A stretch of 12,748 nucleotides of DNA from Deltaproteobacteria bacterium (GTDB taxonomy: Bacteria > Desulfobacterota > Syntrophia > Syntrophales > UBA2185): the NCBI GenBank assembly GCA_026388495.1, contig JAPLJQ010000547.1:1-12748 (forward strand), written 5' to 3'. The notes under the pieces are model-generated. The model did no database searches, was not told where the DNA came from, and was given only the letters and a program-made list of their open reading frames with translations. This document shows positions 6,532 to 12,748 of this stretch, in pieces (position 1 is the first letter of the stretch; each line of letters starts with the position of its first letter). A program made the translations under genes and the position numbers.

Positions 6532-7407
6532 ATGTCCCTCATGTATCTCCAAACCCTGTGGAAGCCCCTGCGGCAGATCGTCTGGAACGTGATTCTCCTG
6601 ACGGCGGGCAGTGCCGCCTGCGCTGTGGCCATCAATGGCCTCCTCATTCCTCAGCGGTTCGTCAGCGGCGGTTTCACCGGCCTGGCCCTCGCCTTCCACT
6701 ACCTCGTGCCCTGGTTGTCTGTCGCCGTCCTGTACTTCCTCTTCAACGTGCCCTTGTTCATCGCGAGCTGGTTCCTCGTGAACCGGCGTTTTTTCCTCTA
6801 CAGCGTGGTCGGCATGATGATCTTTTCCGCTGCCGTGGCCTGGGTCCAGGTGACGATTCCCTTGGAAGACCCGCTCTTGAGCGCCCTGCTGGCGGGCATT
6901 ATCATGGGGGCAGGCTCGGGGGTCATTCTCCGGTCTCTGGGATCCGCCGGCGGCACGGACATCCTGTCCGTCATCCTTCTCCAGCGTTTGTCTGTCCAGC
7001 CGGGGACGACGTTCCTGGCCTTCAACGTCGTCATCCTGGCGGTCTGCGTGTTCCTGTTCTCCCTGGAGATCGTCCTTTATACCCTCATCTACATGTACGT
7101 TTCATCACAGATCATCAATCTCGTCATCACGGGTTTAAGCCAGCGCAAGGCCATCTTCATCGTCTCCCTCCAGTGGGAGGCCATTTCCAGGCAGATCCTC
7201 CAGGAGATCCACCGGGGGCTTACGGTCCTGCACGGCGAGGGGGGATACTCGGGCAGCCAGCGGCGGGTCCTCTATACCGTCGTCACGTTCCGGGAACTGG
7301 GACTCCTCAAGCAGATCATCCGCCGGGAGGATCCCGGGGCCTTCGTCGTCGTGACGGACACCCGGGAGGTCATGGGTCACCGCATCGGGAATCAGCCCCA
7401 CTGGTAA
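6532..7407 (+). CDS. YitT family membrane protein (DUF161 plus C-terminal DUF2179)
   Basis: Integral membrane protein of 291 residues of the YitT/YpjC/YqfU type, a widespread family whose transport or signalling role is not settled. Five to six hydrophobic segments fill residues 15-215. The family motifs NGLLIPQRFVSGGFTGLA (about 35-52) and RSLGSAGGTDILSVIL (about 134-149) mark the two DUF161 halves. The cytoplasmic C-terminal DUF2179 domain (about 206-285) shows RGLTVLHGEGGYSG and DPGAFVVVTDTREVMGHR. A GGAGG at 6521-6525 sits 6 bases before ATG 6532 and fixes the start. It is transcribed divergently from the kinase and convergently with the ABC-F gene, 34 bases away. The length is normal and no defect is seen. 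Confidence 0.92.
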   Translation: MSLMYLQTLWKPLRQIVWNVILLTAGSAACAVAINGLLIPQRFVSGGFTGLALAFHYLVPWLSVAVLYFLFNVPLFIASWFLVNRRFFLYSVVGMMIFSAAVAWVQVTIPLEDPLLSALLAGIIMGAGSGVILRSLGSAGGTDILSVILLQRLSVQPGTTFLAFNVVILAVCVFLFSLEIVLYTLIYMYVSSQIINLVITGLSQRKAIFIVSLQWEAISRQILQEIHRGLTVLHGEGGYSGSQRRVLYTVVTFRELGLLKQIIRREDPGAFVVVTDTREVMGHRIGNQPHW

Positions 7408-7441
7408 GGGGTGCGAGGTACATTAGCTGCTTCTGTTGCGT

Positions 7442-9061
7442 TCAGCATGCGGCGGCGAGGTCTTCCTTCATCCGCTCTACATCACTGTTTCCCAGGTACT
7501 CATCGAATCCCATCATCCGGTCAATGATTCCGGCTGGAGTGATCGCCACGGTCCTGTTGGCCACGGTGGATACTAACTGGTGGTCGCGGGAGGCGAAGAG
7601 CAGCACCTCGGGGAAGGCGATGAGGCCGTTGTTTAAGGCGGTGAGTGATTCCAGATCCAAATGGTTTGTCGGCTCGTCAAGCATGAGGACATTGGCCTCA
7701 GCAAGCATGATCCTCGCCAGCATGCAGCGGACTTGCTCCCCGCCGGAGAGGACGCTCACTTTCTTCTTGGCTTCATCCCCGGAGAAGAGCATCCTCCCGA
7801 GAAAACTTCTGGCGAAGCTCTCACTGTCACAGGGAGGAAACTGGCAGATCCAGTCAATGAGGTTCAAGTCGTTTCTGAAGTAAGAGCCGTTGTCCTTGGG
7901 GAAATAGGCGGAGGTAATGGTCGTTCCCCAGCGAAAGCTCCCGCTGTCCGGTTCCATTTCTCCGGCCAGGATCTGGAAGAGGGTCGTCTTGGCAAGGCTG
8001 TCCCCGCCCACAAAGGCTATCTTGTCACCTTTGTGCACGGTGAGGGTCAGGTTATTCAATACGTCCACCCCCTGTATCTCCTTGGAAAGTCCCTGTATCT
8101 CGATGATGGTGTTGCCGCAGGGGCGCCCGGGTTTGAAACTGATGAAGGGGTACTTCCGCGTAGAAATCGGCATATTTTCTATGGTCAGCTTGTCCAGAAG
8201 CTTTTTCCGCGAAGTGGCCTGCTTCGACTTGGAGGCGTTGGCGCTGAATCTCTGTATGAACATCTTTAGATCATTAGCTTTTTCTGTCGCTTTTCTGTTT
8301 TCGTTCTGCTTCTGCTTCAGAACGAGTTGGCTTGCCTCGTACCAGAAGTCGTAGTTTCCCACGTACACCTGAATCCTGCTGAAGTCTATATCCGCGATGT
8401 GCGTGCAAACCTGATTCAGGAAGTGGCGATCATGGGAGACGACGATGACTGTGTTCCGGAAGCGGCAGAGGAATTCTTCCAGCCAGGCGATAGACTTAAG
8501 GTCCAGATGGTTTGTCGGTTCGTCCATCAGCAGCACATCGGGATTGCCGTAGAGGGCTTGGGCAAGAAGCACACGCACCTTATCACCCCCGTCGAGTTCC
8601 TTCATCTTTTTTGGGAGAAGCGCCTCGGGTATGCCCAGGCCTTTCAGGAGCACCGCCGCCTCTGACTCAGCTTCGTAGCCGTTCATTTCGGCGAATTCCG
8701 CCTCCAGTTTTCCCAGGAGCATCCCCTCTGCCTCTGAGAACTCCGACTTGGCGTAGAGCGCCTCACGCGCTTCCATCGCCTCGTAAAGCTTTGCGTGCCC
8801 CCTGATGACGGTGTTGATTACCGTCTCCTCTTCGAAGGCAAAGTGATCCTGATTAAGCACTGAGAGTCTCTGTTTGGGGCCGAGGGCAATCTCACCTTTA
8901 TCCGGCTCCACATCGCCGGAAAGCATCTTCAGAAAAGTGGATTTCCCTGCTCCGTTGGCGCCAATAAGTCCATAGCAGTTTCCTGGTGTGAATTTTATAT
9001 TGACGTCTTTAAACAATACCTTCTTGCCGTAGGAGAGGGCGACGTTTGATACGTTTATCAT
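7442..9061 (-). CDS. ybiT: ABC-F family ATPase, YbiT-like
   Basis: Cytoplasmic ABC-F protein of 539 residues (E. coli YbiT has about 530), with two nucleotide-binding domains and no membrane part. ABC-F factors act on the ribosome and relieve stalled or non-productive translation states. NBD1: Walker A GANGAGKST (34-42), signature LDGGDKV, Walker B LLMDEPTNHLDL and H-loop SHDRHF. The charged linker (about 240-315) would enter the ribosomal E site. NBD2: atypical Walker A GGDSLAKTT, signature LSGGEQV and Walker B LMLDEPTNHLDL. In place of the usual second H-loop SHD it has SRD, with Arg at 492. LDGG and AKTT are, as I recall, normal for this subfamily; the Arg is not. The start lies 12 bases after the stop of the upstream gene at 9074-9631, with an AAAGG ribosome binding site, so the two form an operon. 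Confidence 0.93.
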   Translation of the reverse strand: MINVSNVALSYGKKVLFKDVNIKFTPGNCYGLIGANGAGKSTFLKMLSGDVEPDKGEIALGPKQRLSVLNQDHFAFEEETVINTVIRGHAKLYEAMEAREALYAKSEFSEAEGMLLGKLEAEFAEMNGYEAESEAAVLLKGLGIPEALLPKKMKELDGGDKVRVLLAQALYGNPDVLLMDEPTNHLDLKSIAWLEEFLCRFRNTVIVVSHDRHFLNQVCTHIADIDFSRIQVYVGNYDFWYEASQLVLKQKQNENRKATEKANDLKMFIQRFSANASKSKQATSRKKLLDKLTIENMPISTRKYPFISFKPGRPCGNTIIEIQGLSKEIQGVDVLNNLTLTVHKGDKIAFVGGDSLAKTTLFQILAGEMEPDSGSFRWGTTITSAYFPKDNGSYFRNDLNLIDWICQFPPCDSESFARSFLGRMLFSGDEAKKKVSVLSGGEQVRCMLARIMLAEANVLMLDEPTNHLDLESLTALNNGLIAFPEVLLFASRDHQLVSTVANRTVAITPAGIIDRMMGFDEYLGNSDVERMKEDLAAAC

Positions 9062-9073
9062 GTTTCAATACCT

Positions 9074-9631
9074 TTAGGAGAAGGATCGCACGAATAATTC
9101 ACGGATGGCTTGCCGGCCGTTTTCTTCGAGAAGCCGTGTCCCTGTACCTGTGAAATGAACGTGGCTGATAACTGGTCCGTTTCCGCTCTTATATTCAACC
9201 CAATCAACTTTATTCCAGCTGAACCAGCTATTGCGTTTCTGATCGAATAAAAATAACGGCTTATTGCATAATTTGGCAAACTCAGCACCCCAGCCCGTGC
9301 CGCCCTTTACGGTCTTGTCCTCCAGTATTTCGCCAATAACGTAAATTTCCTGCCCGCTGTTCACCTGATACCAGATGCTTTGCAGCACCTTTCTAATGGT
9401 GGGGCTCGCCGTGTACTGGCGATTCATCAATCGCGAGACATATTCCAGGCTGACATCGCCATTTTTCAGCTCTTCTGGATTGAGAACACGCAAGCCCCGG
9501 CGGCGGACGAGATTGTGTCCTTCAAAGGAAAAATTTACCTCTGCAATGCCAAAGCGTTCCGCGTTGTCCCCAAATTCAGCTTCTGCTCCCTTAATGCCAC
9601 CGCTAAATAAAATGATATCTTCTTTATTCAT
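9074..9631 (-). CDS. Conserved-type protein of unknown function, SLOG/Rossmann-like
   Basis: I cannot name this 185-residue soluble protein with certainty. It opens with a strand and glycine-rich turn (ILFSGGIKGAEAEFG, residues 7-21) and has a second glycine-rich loop, GGTGWGAEFAK, at 110-120. That arrangement recalls SLOG-superfamily nucleotide-binding folds (DprA, YpsA, Mo-cofactor carrier-like proteins). The C-terminal part is rich in Trp and Phe and ends in a GTGTR loop. The frame is open to an ATG at 9700, but I choose ATG 9631. It has GAAAGGA at 9638-9644 with ideal 6-base spacing, the ATG at 9637 touches that site, and the ATG at 9700 lies inside a hairpin. The gene runs with the ABC-F gene 12 bases downstream. 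The nucleotide-binding role is inferred from motif shape only. Confidence 0.8.
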   Translation of the reverse strand: MNKEDIILFSGGIKGAEAEFGDNAERFGIAEVNFSFEGHNLVRRRGLRVLNPEELKNGDVSLEYVSRLMNRQYTASPTIRKVLQSIWYQVNSGQEIYVIGEILEDKTVKGGTGWGAEFAKLCNKPLFLFDQKRNSWFSWNKVDWVEYKSGNGPVISHVHFTGTGTRLLEENGRQAIRELFVRSFS

Positions 9632-9637
9632 GTTCAT

Positions 9638-9644
9638 TCCTTTC
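9638..9644 (-). promoter_or_regulatory. Ribosome binding site that decides the start of the SLOG-like gene
   Basis: GAAAGGA on the minus strand, 6 bases before ATG 9631. It directly abuts the alternative ATG at 9637 and so favours the shorter 185-residue protein. Confidence 0.7.
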
Positions 9645-9673
9645 TGTGATGACTTCGCCTTCCTGCATAAGTG

Positions 9674-9718
9674 AAAAGGCACCCCATCATAAAACGTCAT
9701 GATGGAATGCCTTTTTTT
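9674..9718 (-). terminator. Rho-independent terminator-like hairpin after the cold shock gene
   Basis: The arms aaaaggcaccccatcat (9674-9690) and atgatggaatgcctttt (9699-9715) pair at 15 of 17 positions around an 8-base loop. On the minus strand the stem ends in TTTT, suitable for ending the cold shock transcript whose stop codon is at 9731. The plus strand ends in seven T, so it may act in both directions. No plus-strand gene runs into it. Confidence 0.65.
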
Positions 9719-9730
9719 CCGTAGATTTAA

Positions 9731-9934
9731 TTACCAGGGTTTCACGTTTTCTGCTGCCGGGCCTTTATTACCCTGGACAACATCGAAGCTTACTGACTGG
9801 CCTTCAGTTAAGGTCTTGAAGCCACCGGCTTGAATAGCACTGTAATGGACGAAAACATCCCCACTACCATCATTCTTCTCGATAAACCCAAAGCCTTTAC
9901 TTTCGTTAAACCATTTCACTTTACCTTCTGACAT
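9731..9934 (-). CDS. Cold shock protein, CspA family
   Basis: A 67-residue single cold-shock domain, the usual family length. Such proteins bind single-stranded RNA and DNA and act as RNA chaperones. RNP1 (KGFGFI, 13-18) and RNP2 (VFVH, 27-30) are intact, as is the opening GKVKWFN. The frame reaches an ATG at 9943, but AAGGAGG (9944-9950) touches that codon. The ATG at 9934 has 9-base spacing and gives the standard MSEGKVKW start, so I choose it. The gene has its own strong promoter and a long structured leader upstream, and a hairpin terminator downstream. The leader of about 170 bases is of the size known for cspA mRNAs, where it controls stability and translation in the cold. Confidence 0.96.
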   Translation of the reverse strand: MSEGKVKWFNESKGFGFIEKNDGSGDVFVHYSAIQAGGFKTLTEGQSVSFDVVQGNKGPAAENVKPW

Positions 9935-9943
9935 AATTAGCAT

Positions 9944-9950
9944 CCTCCTT
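9944..9950 (-). promoter_or_regulatory. Ribosome binding site of the cold shock gene
   Basis: AAGGAGG on the minus strand, 9 bases before ATG 9934 and directly abutting the rejected ATG at 9943. Confidence 0.85.
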
Positions 9951-9991
9951 TCTTAGAATTAATCAAAAGTCGAATTGCCATTGTGACAGAA

Positions 9992-10026
9992 AGAAAAAAC
10001 CACCAAGACTCTCAAGAGCATGGTGG
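9992..10026 (-). terminator. Rho-independent terminator-like hairpin inside the csp leader
   Basis: On the minus strand CCACCA (complement of 10021-10026) pairs with TGGTGG (10000-10005), with an inner CTC/GAG pairing and a TTGA loop, and TTTTTT follows at once. It could end transcripts from the promoter at 10114-10142, making an RNA of about 115 bases. It could also stop readthrough from the membrane protein gene ending at 10205, or act as an attenuator. Confidence 0.65.
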
Positions 10027-10113
10027 CGACCTTTGCACTTCAAAATGTCCTATCCAACTTTAACGCACGTTACTTATCTGTAACTGATTTCAGTGTGCAT
10101 TAATTAATGACTT

Positions 10114-10142
10114 ATTATATTAAGCCCCTTCTTAAAAGTCAA
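10114..10142 (-). promoter_or_regulatory. Strong sigma70-type promoter upstream of the cold shock gene
   Basis: On the minus strand TTGACT (complement of 10137-10142) and a perfect TATAAT (10114-10119) are separated by exactly 17 bases. Initiation would be near 10107. It is the best promoter match I found by eye in the window. Confidence 0.75.
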
Positions 10143-10170
10143 GGAGTAGCCGAAAAGATTTCAATCAATT

Positions 10171-10187
10171 AGTGGCTGTCCCCGATT
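10171..10187. repeat. Half copy of the 48-bp palindrome
   Basis: agtggctgtccccgatt matches the right arm of the two full palindromes at 16 of 17 bases. The loop and left arm are missing. It lies between the stop of the membrane protein gene at 10205 and the csp promoter. Confidence 0.75.
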
Positions 10188-10204
10188 TCACTAGATTTAA
10201 TGAT

Positions 10205-12619
10205 TTAATTTTTGTTAATTTGCAAGACAGGCTTACCGAAGCGGCGCAGCGCCATCAGAGCGATCAGGTAGGATACGGCCGCGCATTCGAGGACGGCGGC
10301 AAACCCGAAGGTCATGGCAATGACCACGCTTAGGATAGACGCGAGGACGGAAAAACAACCGTTGACACCCCACACCCACGGCAGCAGGGATGGATCATGC
10401 TGCTCCGTAAATCGTATGCCTGCGGGAAAAGGAATTCCCATCAGGAATCCCAGCGGCGCGATCAGCAAAACGGAAACAGAGAGACGAAACGCAAAATCAC
10501 AGCCAAGAAAGACGTCAAAAACACGCGGAAGAAAAAGCGCATAGGCAAACAACAGCACAGCGAGGGCCGCCAGAAACCATATCTTTGCCATCCCGTTGTT
10601 CTGCCTGATGAGTCTTTCTGAAAGCAGGCTCCCCACCCCCGCAAAAACGAGCACGGAGGCAAGGATCACCGATAGGGAGTATATGGGGTTGCCCAGAAAG
10701 AGGATAAACTTCTGGATGAGCGTCACCTCGGTGAACATGAAACCGAGCCCGATGGCCGAAAAATACAGAAAGGCAGGCCATCTGGTATTCGGCTTCTGCG
10801 GGATCGATGATAAGCGGTTTTTTCTGATGAAAAAAAGAGGGGCAAGAATGAAGACCACACTCAGAACCAGCGCCTGAACCAGTAGAAACAGTAAGACCAG
10901 ATAGCTGATGTTGTTCCTGTCGATGGACAGTTTCCAGACATTCGAGAGGGTGAGAGTTCTGAACCCGTAGAAGTGGAAGAAGAAAGGCCTGTCGTCCGTG
11001 GAGGGTTCGACGCTGAAGGGATATTGTGCGAAGAACCCGTTTTTATTTTCAGTGAGGAGCAATCGGTAGAAGATATTATCGCCCTGTATGTTGGGCGCGT
11101 AGAGGATGCTGAAACCGGACGTTTCGCAAATTTTCCGGATTTTCCGCAGTTCGCTATCGTCAAAAGCCTGTCTCTTCACGAGCAGAACCGCCACAGGACC
11201 GCTTCTGAGAAAAACGATGTTCTGTTCGGGATGGGGAATGCCGATATTTTCAAGGGCGGAGATCGTCAGCGACAGGAGCCGCAATGTCTCATTGGGAGGA
11301 AGGGTAAACCATCGCGTCACTGTGAGTATACCTCCCGGTGAAAGATGGCCGATGTAGTCCGTGAAAGCCTCCTTCGTGTAGAGATAGTTTTCCGACAGAC
11401 TGTAGGCGCCGGACAGTATGGCCGCCCAGGTGTCCACGAGCGAAAGCTGGATGATATCGTATGTCTGTGGATTGTTCCGGATAAATGTGCGACCTTCCGC
11501 AATCCTGAGTGTCACATTGGGCAGGTCATAAAGATGCCCCGAATACTCTCCGTAGTTCTCCCTTACGATTCTTGCGATGTCGGGGTTGATCTCCACTGCG
11601 GTGATATGTTTCGGCTGTGTCGTGAGCAGGGACGTCAGGACATCGAATCCACCGCCCGATCCGATGATGCAGATAGACGGCTGAAACTTGAGCTGGCATG
11701 CCACAGAGGCGGGAATCCTTCGAAAAAGATCCGCATTCTGTTTTGCTTTTTCGAAATTCGTGATGGGAGCGATTGCATCGGCATCGATGTAGATGAACGC
11801 CTGATCGGGAAACTTCTCCGGCCCAAACCCGCCTGTCAAACCTGGGGCGTAATGCCGGCCTTTCGCTTCCATGACGTCGAGGCGGGAGATGACATTCCAG
11901 GTCGAAAAAGCGGGCTTTTGTTTTGTCTCCGCCATATCGCGGATCATGGTTTTGCTGGGAGCGACACTGAAAGAAATGAGGGAGTTGACCTTTGCAAGAA
12001 AGAATATTTCCATGATGGCAAATACAAGGACAATAACAGCCAGTCGCCTGCTTTGGAGCCCGGTAAAACAAAGGGCTGCCGCCGTGCCCATGACCGCTGC
12101 AAGCACAATGGCACCGTAAGGTGCAAGAAGGGGAATCACAAATATAACGGCGAGGCAGCCCGCACCGGAACCGAACAGATTAAAAAAATAGATGGCGCCG
12201 ACGTGAGCGGGCATGGCGCTCAGCAGAAGTCCCGTGCAGAGGCCCGAAGCGAGAAATGGCAATGCCAGCACCATGTAGCTTGCGGACAGCCGGAGCATCG
12301 CACCGGGATCATCCATGATGCGGAAGGGATCGAGCGAATAGCTGCTGATGATCAACAGGGCAACGATGGACGAGACAGAAAAGAAGATCGAGATGATTGA
12401 AGCGCTCCGGCGAACGTCCTTCTCAAAGAGCTTCCTGAAGACGGTGAGAAACGCGCCGCTGGCGCCGAAACCAAACAGGGCAATGCTGATCACCATGAAA
12501 GAGAAATGGTACCACATGGTCACGGAAAACAGCCTGACGAGGGCGATTTCCATCATCAGGGTGGCTGCGGCAACGAGGCATGTCCCCGCGTAGAGGGGCA
12601 TCAGAACGCTCCCGTTCAT
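10205..12619 (-). CDS. Polytopic membrane protein with internal spermidine-synthase-like (SAM-binding) domain
   Basis: An 804-residue protein of the 'fused membrane transporter/spermidine synthase-like' type. About seven membrane helices cover residues 8-210, a soluble domain about 225-560, and about six or seven more helices 567-795. The soluble domain has a class I methyltransferase-like core: motif I IGSGGGFDV (319-327), the acidic end of strand 2 in VEINPDI (E343), and YDIIQLSLVDTW (387-398). True spermidine synthases have GGGDG in motif I and an Asp-rich loop after YDxIxxD; these are changed here, so polyamine synthesis is doubtful. The substrate and direction of any transport are unknown. 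ATG 12619 is the only good start after an upstream in-frame stop; its ribosome binding site (GGAAAG, about 10 bases away) is modest. The gene is complete. Confidence 0.88.
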   Translation of the reverse strand: MNGSVLMPLYAGTCLVAAATLMMEIALVRLFSVTMWYHFSFMVISIALFGFGASGAFLTVFRKLFEKDVRRSASIISIFFSVSSIVALLIISSYSLDPFRIMDDPGAMLRLSASYMVLALPFLASGLCTGLLLSAMPAHVGAIYFFNLFGSGAGCLAVIFVIPLLAPYGAIVLAAVMGTAAALCFTGLQSRRLAVIVLVFAIMEIFFLAKVNSLISFSVAPSKTMIRDMAETKQKPAFSTWNVISRLDVMEAKGRHYAPGLTGGFGPEKFPDQAFIYIDADAIAPITNFEKAKQNADLFRRIPASVACQLKFQPSICIIGSGGGFDVLTSLLTTQPKHITAVEINPDIARIVRENYGEYSGHLYDLPNVTLRIAEGRTFIRNNPQTYDIIQLSLVDTWAAILSGAYSLSENYLYTKEAFTDYIGHLSPGGILTVTRWFTLPPNETLRLLSLTISALENIGIPHPEQNIVFLRSGPVAVLLVKRQAFDDSELRKIRKICETSGFSILYAPNIQGDNIFYRLLLTENKNGFFAQYPFSVEPSTDDRPFFFHFYGFRTLTLSNVWKLSIDRNNISYLVLLFLLVQALVLSVVFILAPLFFIRKNRLSSIPQKPNTRWPAFLYFSAIGLGFMFTEVTLIQKFILFLGNPIYSLSVILASVLVFAGVGSLLSERLIRQNNGMAKIWFLAALAVLLFAYALFLPRVFDVFLGCDFAFRLSVSVLLIAPLGFLMGIPFPAGIRFTEQHDPSLLPWVWGVNGCFSVLASILSVVIAMTFGFAAVLECAAVSYLIALMALRRFGKPVLQINKN

Positions 12620-12685
12620 GAATGCCGGCTTTCCGATAGATATGTATTATCGCTACCCATCAAACTATTGTGGTTGCTCGGAGAG

Positions 12686-12748
12686 TTAATGTGGGATATC
12701 AATCTTCTTCAAAACCTTTTGCAGATTGCTATACGCTTCCAAATAATA
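12686..12748 (-). CDS. Possible C-terminal end of a gene entering from the right edge
   Basis: The minus strand read from the window end gives 20 codons, YYLEAYSNLQKVLKKIDIPH, then TAA at 12686-12688. The amphipathic helical pattern looks like real coding sequence, and the other two minus-strand frames close within 5-13 codons. The gap to the membrane protein start at 12619 is 66 bases, so the two could be co-transcribed. The stretch is too short to identify or to exclude chance. Confidence 0.35.
   Translation of the reverse strand, partial: YYLEAYSNLQKVLKKIDIPH

Larger units (their letters stand above)
9935..10107 (-). promoter_or_regulatory. Structured 5' leader of the cold shock mRNA, or a small RNA followed by the csp leader
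   Basis: The predicted transcript start near 10107 gives a 173-base leader. It can fold an 8-bp stem (10095-10102 with 10061-10068, one G-U pair) that encloses two small hairpins which exclude each other (10069-10073 with 10080-10084, or 10083-10086 with 10091-10094). The terminator-like hairpin at 9992-10026 follows, then a single-stranded A/U-rich stretch and the AAGGAGG. Known csp leaders are long and refold with temperature; a terminator inside one is less usual. Confidence 0.55.

Noticed and set aside
6407..6592. 61-codon plus-strand open frame upstream of the YitT-family gene
   Set aside because: No ribosome binding site, it overlaps the YitT start in another frame, and its composition looks non-coding.
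6558..7883. 441-codon plus-strand open frame
   Set aside because: It overlaps the YitT-family gene in another frame and then runs antisense into the ABC-F gene. The product is Pro/Arg/His-rich shadow sequence.
9635..9700. Upstream ATG starts (9700 and 9637) for the SLOG-like gene
   Set aside because: ATG 9700 sits in the terminator-like hairpin and ATG 9637 touches its ribosome binding site. ATG 9631 has the correct spacing.
11345..12400. 351-codon plus-strand open frame
   Set aside because: It is fully antisense to the membrane/SAM-domain gene, with no family motif and no ribosome binding site.

Overview
The window looks like a chromosomal segment of an anaerobic, moderately GC-rich bacterium. 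A Desulfobacterota (deltaproteobacterial, Syntrophales-like) host is my best guess. That rests on a tungsten/molybdenum-type aldehyde ferredoxin oxidoreductase (AOR) family redox operon, a PAS hybrid histidine kinase, and palindromic 'ggggacagccact' repeats of a type I associate with such genomes. It is an inference, not a taxonomic assignment.

Left block (1-4226, + strand): a tightly packed redox operon. A 16-cysteine polyferredoxin with a C-terminal membrane helix, probably cut at its 5' end by the window edge, is followed by a four-helix b-type cytochrome, an AOR-family oxidoreductase that closely resembles E. coli YdhV, and a small protein of unknown function in the place of YdhW. The set corresponds to parts of the E. 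coli ydhYVWXUT cluster, with a different order. Electrons would pass between the quinone pool, haem b, Fe-S clusters and a pterin site. The substrate is unknown.

Middle block (4227-7441): a frameshifted remnant of a ParB-like N-terminal domain (- strand) lies against a 48-bp palindrome. An identical copy of the palindrome lies 1.87 kb away, and the two bracket a gene for a soluble PAS histidine kinase with an attached receiver domain (- strand). A YitT-family membrane protein gene (+ strand) follows.

Right block (7442-12748, - strand): reading in the direction of transcription, a possible C-terminal gene fragment at the window end is followed by a large membrane protein with an internal spermidine-synthase-like SAM-binding domain, a partial palindrome, a strong sigma70-type promoter, a structured leader with a terminator-like hairpin, a cold shock protein gene, another hairpin, a conserved-looking gene of unknown function with a SLOG/Rossmann look, and a YbiT-type ABC-F ATPase. 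The ABC-F protein lacks the H-loop histidine of its second nucleotide-binding domain.

The observations I rate highest are the identical palindromes bracketing the kinase with the ParB remnant at one edge, the cold-shock leader with its internal terminator, and the CXXCH motif in the polyferredoxin. I did not find a clear defence system, CRISPR array, tRNA or rRNA.
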